DNA from: Legionella genomosp. 1
Lineage (GTDB): Bacteria; Pseudomonadota; Gammaproteobacteria; Legionellales; Legionellaceae
DNA length: 30,891 bases
Reading direction: 5' to 3'
Assembly (NCBI GenBank): GCA_945862275.1
Contig: CAMAYA010000001.1
Coordinates: forward strand, 1-30,891
Shown: piece after piece, positions 1 through 7,200 of the stretch
How the letters are laid out: each line of letters starts with the position of its first letter
Numbering within the stretch: position 1 is the first letter of the stretch
Position numbers and translations under genes: made by a program
Notes under the pieces: generated by a model
Databases searched by the model: none
Seen by the model: only the letters and a program-made list of their open reading frames with translations
What the model was told of the DNA's origin: nothing

Positions 1-2
1 TA

Positions 3-992
3 GGCAATGTGGGCCCACTGGCTAGCAAACCAGTCATGGAAGGAAAGGCGGTGCTTTTTAAGCAATTCGCAGACATCGATGTCTTTGATATTGAAATCGA
101 TGCGGATGATCCACAAGATTTCATCGCCACGGCGAAACGTATATCACCTACGTTCGGTGGGATTAATTTAGAAGACATCAAGGCACCGGAATGCTTTGAA
201 ATTGAATTGGCTTTAATTGAACAGCTCAATATCCCGGTGTTTCATGACGACCAACATGGAACGGCTATTGTGGTTGCAGCAGGATTATTGAATGCGCTGG
301 AATTACAGAATAAAACCTTGAAAGACGCGAAAATTGTATGCATAGGGGCCGGAGCCGCGGGCATTGCATCCATGCGTTTATTGGTGGCATTGGGGGCTAA
401 CAAAGAAAACATGCTGCTGCTGGATAGTAACGGGGTGATTCATTGTGGGCGTGAAGATTTGAATGCCTATAAATTTGCATTTGCACGAACGACGCCTTGT
501 CGGACACTAGCCGATGCATTGGTGGGTGCTGACGTATTTATTGGTGTGGCGAAGGCCAATCTGTTGAATGCTGAATTATTAAGTCTGATGGCACCTAATC
601 CGGTTATTTTTGCCTTATCGAATCCTGATCCGGAAATCAAGCCTGATTTGGCGCTCCAGATTCGTGATGATTTGATTATTGCCACCGGTCGTAGCGATTA
701 CCCAAATCAAGTCAATAACGTCTTGTGTTTTCCTTATCTTTTTCGTGGCGCATTGGATGTGCGAGCGACGTGCATTAACCAGGCCATGCAAATTGCAGCG
801 GTTGAAGCCATTCGTCAATTGGTCCATGAACCGGTTCCGCAATCTGTGAAAGATAATTATCCCGGTGTACTTCATTGGGAATTTGGTGCAAACTATATTC
901 TTCCAAAACCTCTTGACCCACGCCTGCGCGAGCGCGTTCCAGCAGCCGTATCGTTGGCTGCCATCGCGAGCGGAGTCAATCAACTACCGTAG
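3..992 (+). CDS. NAD(P)-dependent malic enzyme, 3' part (5' end outside window)
   Basis: Malic enzyme oxidatively decarboxylates malate to pyruvate in the cytosol, yielding NAD(P)H. The open frame runs in from the left edge; the first visible codons read GNVGPLASKPVMEGK, the family's substrate-site block, so a GTG at base 9 is internal and not a start. Also visible are the FHDDQHGTA block and the dinucleotide fold GAGAAGIA. The protein ends about 327 residues after that GTG with no phosphotransacetylase domain, so it is the short form of the enzyme rather than the long MaeB type. NAD versus NADP preference cannot be read from this part. A 41-base gap leads to the MFS genes on the same strand. 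Confidence 0.93.
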   Translation, partial: GNVGPLASKPVMEGKAVLFKQFADIDVFDIEIDADDPQDFIATAKRISPTFGGINLEDIKAPECFEIELALIEQLNIPVFHDDQHGTAIVVAAGLLNALELQNKTLKDAKIVCIGAGAAGIASMRLLVALGANKENMLLLDSNGVIHCGREDLNAYKFAFARTTPCRTLADALVGADVFIGVAKANLLNAELLSLMAPNPVIFALSNPDPEIKPDLALQIRDDLIIATGRSDYPNQVNNVLCFPYLFRGALDVRATCINQAMQIAAVEAIRQLVHEPVPQSVKDNYPGVLHWEFGANYILPKPLDPRLRERVPAAVSLAAIASGVNQLP

Positions 993-1033
993 TTATTTTA
1001 TCTAACATTAACCTATCCGTTAAGGAGTTTGTT

Positions 1034-2332
1034 TTGTCCATTAAAAACAATAATAAATATGCGATGACCGCGTGGCTTATTTGTGGTCTTGGTGCTTTGT
1101 TTTACGCTTACGAATACCTATTACGAATCTCACCTAGCATCATGGAACCATCATTACGCCATCATTTTAATTTAACAGCCACGGGATTTGGGCTGTTGTC
1201 TGCCGTGTACTATTATGCCTATGTTCCCATGCAATTGCCGGTTGGCGTGCTCATGGACCGGTTTGGTCCCCGGCGCCTATTGACAGTGGCTTGCTTGATT
1301 TGCGTTATTGGCGCGTTTATGTTTGCAGGCACAGATGTGTTTGCGGTCGCGGCCTCGGGGCGATTTTTGGTGGGCGTTGGTTCCGCTTTTGCTTTCGTGG
1401 GAGTCTTGAAACTGGCTACCATTTGGTTGCCTGAAGATAAATTGGCGATGGTTGCCGGTTTAACGGCTGCATTGGGTACAGTAGGTGCTATGTTTGGCGA
1501 CAATGTGCTAGGCGGTTTGGTGGTTCGCTCAGGCTGGCAACAAACCATTAATTACACGGCATTTTTTGGTATTGGATTGATGTTTGTGCTGTGGTTTTGC
1601 ATTCATGACCATAAACGCGATTTAGACAGTGGCGGCACGATTGATAGCTTTAAAAAGAACATGATTGATTTAGGTATTATTTTGCGCGAGAAGCAAATAT
1701 GGATTAACGGGATGTATGGTTGCCTTGTGTATTTGCCGACAACTGTGTTTGCTGAGCTATGGGGCATTCCTTACCTGCGTCATGGACATGGTTTGACGCA
1801 AGCGGACGCAGGATTCGCTAATTCGTTATTGTTCTTTGGCTTTATGATAGGCGCGCCTTTAATGGGCTATATTTCTGATAAAATCAAACGCCGTAAACTG
1901 CCTATGCTGGCCGGTGCGATTGGGGCGGCCATTGTCATGTCTATGATTTTATACATACCTGGGTTAGACAAACCCACCTTGTATCCTTTGATTTTTTTAT
2001 TAGGCTTATTGTATAGCGCACAAGCCATTGTTTTTGCTGTGGGACGTGAGTTGAGCCCAAATGAAGCCGCAGGTACGGCGATTGCCATCACGAACATGAT
2101 TGTGATGATTGGAGCCATGTTTTTGCAGCCATTGGTGGGTCGATTATTGGATTGGAGTTTATACATGCACCATGCTACAGCTGGCGTTCAATTGCCGTCG
2201 GTTGACAATATGGAACAGCTATACACGGCGGCAGACTACCAATGTGCTTTGTCCATTATTCCAATCGGTATCGCCCTTGCTGCCATTTTAATCTGCTTTA
2301 TAAAGGAAACACATGCGCATGCAAGACGCTAG
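1034..2332 (+). CDS. MFS transporter, first of a tandem pair
   Basis: Major facilitator superfamily permease of 432 residues with about 12 hydrophobic segments, expected in the inner membrane. The loop 2-3 motif A is clear (GVLMDRFGPRRLL near residue 75), and a related motif follows the sixth helix (GYISDKIKRRKLP). The start is TTG at 1034, because AAGGAG at 1022-1027 lies 6 bases upstream and no better start fits. It overlaps the next gene by 20 bases, so the two are co-transcribed. It is of the type common in Legionella and Coxiella, where substrates are mostly unknown; the sequence does not reveal its substrate. Confidence 0.9.
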   Translation: MSIKNNNKYAMTAWLICGLGALFYAYEYLLRISPSIMEPSLRHHFNLTATGFGLLSAVYYYAYVPMQLPVGVLMDRFGPRRLLTVACLICVIGAFMFAGTDVFAVAASGRFLVGVGSAFAFVGVLKLATIWLPEDKLAMVAGLTAALGTVGAMFGDNVLGGLVVRSGWQQTINYTAFFGIGLMFVLWFCIHDHKRDLDSGGTIDSFKKNMIDLGIILREKQIWINGMYGCLVYLPTTVFAELWGIPYLRHGHGLTQADAGFANSLLFFGFMIGAPLMGYISDKIKRRKLPMLAGAIGAAIVMSMILYIPGLDKPTLYPLIFLLGLLYSAQAIVFAVGRELSPNEAAGTAIAITNMIVMIGAMFLQPLVGRLLDWSLYMHHATAGVQLPSVDNMEQLYTAADYQCALSIIPIGIALAAILICFIKETHAHARR

Positions 2333-3578
2333 TCCATTCACGAAAAAGCAATTGCTGTTAGGCAGTCTGATTTGCTTGATTGCCGCATTGTTTTATTGTT
2401 ATGAATTTGTCTTGCGGATTATTCCTGGTGTTTTGCAGGCTGAGCTGAGCGCGGCATTTGGCCATATTTCTGCCTCAACCTTTGGCCAATTGTCTGCATT
2501 GTATTACTTTGCCTACTCGCCCATGCAATTGCCGGTCGGTATTTTGATGGACCGATTTGGTCCGCGCCGCTTGCTGTCGTTGGCTTGTTTTTGTTGTGCA
2601 ATTGGATCATTCATGTTTAGTTACTTTTCATCCATGTTGATTGCAGGTAGCGGTCGGTTTTTGGTGGGGTTTGGTTCGTCGTTTGCCTTTGTTGGTGTTT
2701 TATCGTTAGCCGTGCATTGGTTGCCTCGTCGGCATTTTTCGTTAGTAGCCGGATTAATGACAACGTTAGGTATGCTGGGGTTGGTTTATGGCGAAATGAA
2801 AATCACTGAAATGGCAGGATCATTAGGATTACACCCGGTGCTGCTGATGATGGTGGTGATTGGGTTCGTGCTGACGGTGTTGATTGCATTGGTCGTTCGT
2901 GACGGGCCTGGGGGGCTATCTGTAAAAGCATTGTCTTTGGCTGATTTTTACCGAAATATTGTACGTGTGTTGGTATCCCCTCAAGTCTGGTTGATAGCGT
3001 TTGTAGGGGCGTGTTTGTATACGTCTTTATCCGTGTTTGGGGAATTATGGGGAAAGTCATATCTTGAGCAAGCGCACCATTTAACGAAAATCGAGGCGGC
3101 TAAAACCATCTCGGCCATGTTTTTAGGGTGGGCCGTTGGTGCACCTTTAGCGGGTTATTTTTCAGATAGGACAGGTCGTCGTGTTCTTCCGTTAGTATTG
3201 GGCGCGTTTTGCGCGTTGGTGTGCATTAGTATTATTTTGTATTACCCTGACTTATCTTATACCGCATTGAATGTGTTGATGTTCTTGTATGGTTTGTTTA
3301 GTGCGACTGAAATCATTGTCTTTGTGATGGCAAAAGAAAACAGCGGGGTTGAATTATCGGGCACGGTGTTTGCTGCGGCCAACATGATAGTAACGTTAGG
3401 GGGGGTTATCTTCCAGCCATTGGTCGGTACGTTGCTGGATAAATTTAGCCGAGGTCAAGTGGTGAACGGCGCGCATATTTATTCTGTACTGGATTATCAA
3501 CTGGCCCTGTCTGTTCTTCCAGCGTGCCTTTTGTTGGTGATGTTGGCTTCTTTTTTCTTAAAAGAACGCACATCCTAA
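2313..3578 (+). CDS. MFS transporter, second of a tandem pair
   Basis: A 421-residue MFS permease closely related to its upstream neighbour: both carry the block PMQLPVG(V/I)LMDRFGPRRLL and a similar second-half loop (GYFSDRTGRRVLP). The pair therefore arose by tandem duplication, or the proteins act together. ATG at 2313 is preceded by AAAGGAA at suitable spacing and lies inside the 3' end of the first permease. The stop overlaps the stop of the convergent methylase gene by 4 bases. Substrate unknown. Confidence 0.9.
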   Translation: MRMQDASPFTKKQLLLGSLICLIAALFYCYEFVLRIIPGVLQAELSAAFGHISASTFGQLSALYYFAYSPMQLPVGILMDRFGPRRLLSLACFCCAIGSFMFSYFSSMLIAGSGRFLVGFGSSFAFVGVLSLAVHWLPRRHFSLVAGLMTTLGMLGLVYGEMKITEMAGSLGLHPVLLMMVVIGFVLTVLIALVVRDGPGGLSVKALSLADFYRNIVRVLVSPQVWLIAFVGACLYTSLSVFGELWGKSYLEQAHHLTKIEAAKTISAMFLGWAVGAPLAGYFSDRTGRRVLPLVLGAFCALVCISIILYYPDLSYTALNVLMFLYGLFSATEIIVFVMAKENSGVELSGTVFAAANMIVTLGGVIFQPLVGTLLDKFSRGQVVNGAHIYSVLDYQLALSVLPACLLLVMLASFFLKERTS

Positions 3579-4375
3579 CGAAAAATAGCCAATAATTCCG
3601 CGACCGGCAATCGGTTTTTGGAATGGCAGCTGATCAATCGTTTAACGCCAAAGGAGCGAATCTCCGCTCCTTCGTAAAGCGCCTGCGTAAACGCCGTATC
3701 ATGATTTGAAATGATCACGGTGATGCCACGCGATGCGGCATCTTTGGCCAAATGAGCCAGCATCTTGTGTTCTGATTCGCCGAATTTTTTGTGGGTGTAG
3801 GCTGAAAAATTGGACCCTTGTATCAAGGGTGAATAAGGTGGATCACAGTAAATAAGATCACCGGGTGTGGCGCTCAAAAATGTTTGTTGAAAGTCGCTGT
3901 GAACAAACGTAGCACAAAAGCTTTTGTTATAAAAAAAGCGCATCTCTTTTTCAGGAAAATAAGGTTTTATGTAACGGCCGAAAGGAACATTATAGATTCC
4001 TTGCTGGTTATAACGACACAAACCATTATAACCATGTCGATTTAAATATAAAAACAGGGCTGAACGCATTCGGGGATCCGCACATTGGTTGAATTGCTCG
4101 CGCAATTCATAATAGCGTTCCGATGCATTATTTAGTGGATTAAAAAACGATTTGCAATATGAAATAAATGATTCTTGTTGCACTTGTAATTGTTGAAACA
4201 ATCGGACTAAGTCTTTGTTCTCTTCTCCCAACAAATAGGCTGGGTAGGCTGTACTGTGAAAGACCGCGCCAGATCCTGTAAAGGGCTCAATCAGGCGGTT
4301 TGCAGCAGGGAAGGCATTCAACAGATGATGACGGCAGTTGTATTTGTTTCCTGCCCACTTTAGGAACGGTTTTAT
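3575..4375 (-). CDS. dam: Dam-type DNA adenine methylase, start codon apparently lost
   Basis: DNA (adenine-N6) methyltransferase of the Dam family. It shows the SAM-binding FTGSGAVF motif and the catalytic DPPY (YCDPPYSPL). The family's N-terminal block KPFLKWAGNKY is encoded upstream of the first usual start (TTG at 4321). Extending the frame to it gives 266 residues, the normal Dam length. The codon where Met is expected is ATA (4375-4373), with AGGA 8 bases upstream; no ATG, GTG or TTG occurs between it and an upstream in-frame TAA. Either a rare ATA start is used or the gene was silenced by an ATG-to-ATA change. A start at 4321 would lose the SAM-contacting KWAG block. GATC specificity is inferred from the family. 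Confidence 0.8.
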   Translation of the reverse strand: MKPFLKWAGNKYNCRHHLLNAFPAANRLIEPFTGSGAVFHSTAYPAYLLGEENKDLVRLFQQLQVQQESFISYCKSFFNPLNNASERYYELREQFNQCADPRMRSALFLYLNRHGYNGLCRYNQQGIYNVPFGRYIKPYFPEKEMRFFYNKSFCATFVHSDFQQTFLSATPGDLIYCDPPYSPLIQGSNFSAYTHKKFGESEHKMLAHLAKDAASRGITVIISNHDTAFTQALYEGAEIRSFGVKRLISCHSKNRLPVAELLAIFR

Positions 4376-4390
4376 CTTGAAGATCCTAGC

Positions 4391-4434
4391 GGTTTTTTAT
4401 GAGCGAAGTATCGCTTATTTGACTTGAAAAAACC
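4391..4434. repeat. Interrupted inverted repeat upstream of dam
   Basis: GGTTTTTT (4391-4398) pairs with AAAAAACC (4427-4434), and an inner AGCGA (4402-4406) pairs with TCGCT (4411-4415) around a 4-base loop. It lies between the stop of the glycine-zipper gene and the dam reading frame. No T-run follows the inner stem on either strand, so it is not a classical intrinsic terminator. It could still end transcription of the minus-strand gene or shape the dam leader. Confidence 0.45.
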
Positions 4435-4451
4435 AGTGACCCAGGGTCGAT

Positions 4452-4961
4452 TTAACCACTTGAACCGGACGTTAACTTTTTCTTCCTCATTATTTGTGGT
4501 GTTTTAAACAGCATGAAACTTGTTCCCAGCAGAGCTCCCAGTATTGAACCGGCACCTGGCAATTTTAAACTCCCAATGATAGCCCCTAAGCTCATCCCCA
4601 TCGATACCTCAAGGCTAACCCACAAAGCGTCTAATAAAACGTTAACTACATTATCTGGAGAAAGGTTTGGTGCCATGTTGGTTTTTTTATTGATTTTATG
4701 AATCGTAACCATGCTAATCATTACGCCACCTAAAGCGGAACCGATAACAAGGCCAATCAGGGCTCCTGCTACCATTTCTATATGAAAATTAAAGGGGGGA
4801 AATACAAGTTCGTTGTATAACTTATATGAATAAGCGATACATCCACCAGAAAAAAAGCCAACAGCACTTCCAGTGCCCCCTCCAACCAGGGCCCCAACAA
4901 CAGCGGCCACATATATATTAGGGTTGGTGATAACCTGGTGAATATGTTTTAACAAGTTCAT
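4452..4961 (-). CDS. Hypothetical glycine-zipper membrane protein
   Basis: 169 residues, not assigned to a named family. It has four hydrophobic, glycine-rich stretches with GxxxG-type spacing (VGALVGGGTGSAVG near residue 22, GALIGLVIGSALGG near 66, then MSLGAIIGSL and GSILGALLG near 122-143), separated by short polar loops, and ends in a basic tail (MRKKK). Such glycine zippers pack transmembrane helices and are frequent in small Legionella and Coxiella membrane proteins. The start is ATG at 4961 with only a weak upstream GGTTGAG. It lies alone between dam and a divergent operon, in an AT-rich stretch unlike the neighbouring core genes. Confidence 0.65.
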   Translation of the reverse strand: MNLLKHIHQVITNPNIYVAAVVGALVGGGTGSAVGFFSGGCIAYSYKLYNELVFPPFNFHIEMVAGALIGLVIGSALGGVMISMVTIHKINKKTNMAPNLSPDNVVNVLLDALWVSLEVSMGMSLGAIIGSLKLPGAGSILGALLGTSFMLFKTPQIMRKKKLTSGSSG

Positions 4962-5095
4962 AATCTACTCAACCAATCCATTCATTAACTTCAGATTAAA
5001 TAAGGATATCCCAATTTTGTTTTCTATCACAAGTCCAATTTTATTGGTTGTGTAGTATTGTATTGTTTTACTGTTTGTTGAAAAAGGAATTTAAA

Positions 5096-5884
5096 GTGTT
5101 TGAAATGATGAAATCCCAATTAAACATTATTCACGTCACGTGGATTCAAATACAAATTTTTCTAGTATTAACTGGGTTGCCTGTGTTTATATTTTTAGAT
5201 AGCCCATGGCTCGCAGCACATTTATTACATGGACAAGATATATGCGATGTTATTGCAGTTATTTTTTATTGTGTGATTTTGGTTAACGCTAAAGACCGGT
5301 TATATTGGTTAATGCTAGTGGTGCCTATTGTTAGTTTATGTGCCGAGATAATAGGCTCATCAATATTGGAGTTGTACGCATACCGGCTACACAATATCCC
5401 TGTGTATATACCCGTGGCGCATGCTATTGCATATGCCACGGTCTATCTTATTAGCAAACAACCTTTGATTCAACACCATCACCGAGCAATAGAACAGTCT
5501 CTAAAGAAGCTTGCTTTTCTAGTTTGCGTTATGTCCTTATTGATCTTGAATGATGTCATGAGCTTTATTAGTTATGCTGTGTTTTTGATCATTATTTCCA
5601 GCAGGAAAAAATCTATCTTTTATTTGATTATGTTTTTCATGGTGTATTATATAGAGTTTTTGGGTACGGTTTTTTCAACCTGGGCATACTACAGTGTTCT
5701 TGGAAATCATCCCAACTACCCTACCATAAGCCGTACCCCATCGTGCATAGCAGCGGCATATATTCTTATTGACTTGGTTAGCAACTCGACATATTTCTAT
5801 GCTATAAAAAGCATTAAAAAGTTTAAGGCATTCTTTTTTAAATCTCAAACCCTTGGCCAATTGAGAACAGCCCTGGGGCATTGA
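5096..5884 (+). CDS. Polytopic membrane protein with two internal repeats, weakly carotenoid/lycopene cyclase-like
   Basis: 262 residues, highly hydrophobic, about 7-8 transmembrane segments. GTG at 5096 is chosen because AAGGAA ends 6 bases upstream; the frame opens at 5048 without a ribosome site. Two halves share a pattern: residues 84-117 (EIIGSSI, then YAY, IPVYIP and a Y-rich helix) and 187-225 (EFLGTVF, then WAYYS, P-rich loop, AYILID). An E-x-x-G followed by an aromatic Y/W and a proline loop recalls CruF-type and CarR-type lycopene cyclase-like proteins, which are also two-repeat membrane proteins. That is a resemblance by eye, not a family assignment. It lies 53 bases upstream of the polyprenyl synthase gene, which would fit an isoprenoid role. 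Confidence 0.6.
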   Translation: MFEMMKSQLNIIHVTWIQIQIFLVLTGLPVFIFLDSPWLAAHLLHGQDICDVIAVIFYCVILVNAKDRLYWLMLVVPIVSLCAEIIGSSILELYAYRLHNIPVYIPVAHAIAYATVYLISKQPLIQHHHRAIEQSLKKLAFLVCVMSLLILNDVMSFISYAVFLIIISSRKKSIFYLIMFFMVYYIEFLGTVFSTWAYYSVLGNHPNYPTISRTPSCIAAAYILIDLVSNSTYFYAIKSIKKFKAFFFKSQTLGQLRTALGH

Positions 5885-5937
5885 CATTGATTTGTACCCA
5901 GCTTAGCATTCGCCTATTATTTATTTGTGGAAACGTG

Positions 5938-6906
5938 ATGGAAATCGATCATTTGCTCGCAATCGTGAGTGAAGATTTTGAAGCGGTTAATGCTCTAATC
6001 ATCAAAAAAATTCAATCTCCTGTCCGTTTGATAGATGACATAGCAAATCATGTGATACAAAGTGGCGGCAAACGATTACGACCTCTATTGGTTCTTCTGG
6101 CGAGCCGTGCCTGTAACTATAAGGGCAAAGATCACATTTTATTAGCGGCAATGATTGAGTTTTTTCATACTGCCACGTTATTACATGACGATGTAATTGA
6201 TGAATCGGCGCTGCGCCGCGGTCGTGAAACGGCCAATCAAATATGGGGTAACAAGGCCAGTATTTTGGTGGGTGATTATTTGTTTACCCAATACTTGCAA
6301 CTGATGGTCGATGTAGGTGACATCGATATCATCCAGCTCCTAATCGGCATTGCACCCCAAATGGGTTGTGGTGAAATCCAGCAGTTTTCCAATATTCATA
6401 ATACGGCCCTCACAATAGACGAGTATTTTAATGTCATTCGTGCAAAGACATCGCTGCTATTCGCTGCGTCCAGCACGATTGGTGCACTCATCAGCAAAGC
6501 GGGAGACGCAACACAAAAGGGTTTGTATGCATACGGATTGCATTTGGGCAATGCATTTCAACTGATAGATGATGCATTGGATTATTGTTCAGACTCTAAA
6601 ACCATCGGTAAAAATATCGGTGATGATTTGGCGGGCGGAAAAGTGACGCTGCCTTTATTGCATGCTTTAAAATACGGTACAAAGGCACAGCACTTAAAAA
6701 TAAAAGAAACTATAGAGCAAGGTTCGCTTCGCTATTTACCTGCGGTACTAGAAGCACTGGCAGAAACGAAAGCGATTGAATATACTCATAGCATTGCTGC
6801 TGCAGAAGTAGATTCGGCTCTTTCTGCATTGCAAGTCTTGCCAGATTCGATATATAAAAATGCACTGGCCGAGCTGGCTCAATATTCGATTCAGCGCAGC
6901 TATTAA
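5938..6906 (+). CDS. ispB: Polyprenyl (octaprenyl) diphosphate synthase
   Basis: A trans-isoprenyl diphosphate synthase that adds isopentenyl diphosphate units to an allylic primer; IspB makes the side chain of ubiquinone. 322 residues from ATG 5938, the usual IspB length. The first Asp-rich motif is DDVID at 84-88 in LLHDDVIDESALRRG, the second is DDALD at 211-215, and GGKRLRP (43-49) binds diphosphate. The N-terminal third is very like E. coli IspB, but the middle (GCGEIQQF where IspB has EGEVLQL) is more diverged, so chain length could differ. The open frame starts at 5881, but the sequence before 5938 is not family-like. Probably in an operon with the flanking genes; no rplU-rpmA is nearby. 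Confidence 0.85.
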   Translation: MEIDHLLAIVSEDFEAVNALIIKKIQSPVRLIDDIANHVIQSGGKRLRPLLVLLASRACNYKGKDHILLAAMIEFFHTATLLHDDVIDESALRRGRETANQIWGNKASILVGDYLFTQYLQLMVDVGDIDIIQLLIGIAPQMGCGEIQQFSNIHNTALTIDEYFNVIRAKTSLLFAASSTIGALISKAGDATQKGLYAYGLHLGNAFQLIDDALDYCSDSKTIGKNIGDDLAGGKVTLPLLHALKYGTKAQHLKIKETIEQGSLRYLPAVLEALAETKAIEYTHSIAAAEVDSALSALQVLPDSIYKNALAELAQYSIQRSY

Positions 6907-6937
6907 TTGAGATCTTAAGCCATATTAGGAGGCTTTA

Positions 6938-7198
6938 ATGGAAGCATCAAAAATAAATCCAGTTGCATTGGGAATCACATTAGGCGCTCTAATAGGAGTA
7001 TCTATATTTACCCTTGGGATATTAATACATCTTTTTTTAGCAGGAATACCCATTGCTCTGGCAGTCGGAGGCCTCTACATCACGTATAATCCCTCGTATT
7101 TAGGAAGTTTTATTTGTGGTGGCTTTGGTTTGATTGGTGGAGCCATTGCTGGGTATATATTTTCCAGGCTTTATAATATTTTAATCGACGTGGTATAA
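6938..7198 (+). CDS. Small holin-like membrane protein
   Basis: 86 residues with two to three hydrophobic segments: ALGITLGALIGVSIFTLG, then IPIALAVGGLYI, then the ending YNPSYLGSF..GG..G..GG.IAGYIFSRLYN. This resembles a small membrane protein family often labelled bacteriophage holin in Legionella and other bacterial genomes; the true function is unknown and no phage genes are nearby. The ribosome site is strong (TAGGAGG at 6928-6934). It lies 31 bases after ispB and 2 bases before the fusion gene, so it is almost certainly co-transcribed and translationally coupled to the latter. It may help place that protein at the membrane; this is inference. Confidence 0.7.
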   Translation: MEASKINPVALGITLGALIGVSIFTLGILIHLFLAGIPIALAVGGLYITYNPSYLGSFICGGFGLIGGAIAGYIFSRLYNILIDVV

Positions 7199-7200
7199 AG

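Noticed and set aside
6938..7198. Prophage remnant suggested by the holin-like gene
   Set aside because: No endolysin, capsid, integrase or attachment sites nearby; the family is widespread outside phages.
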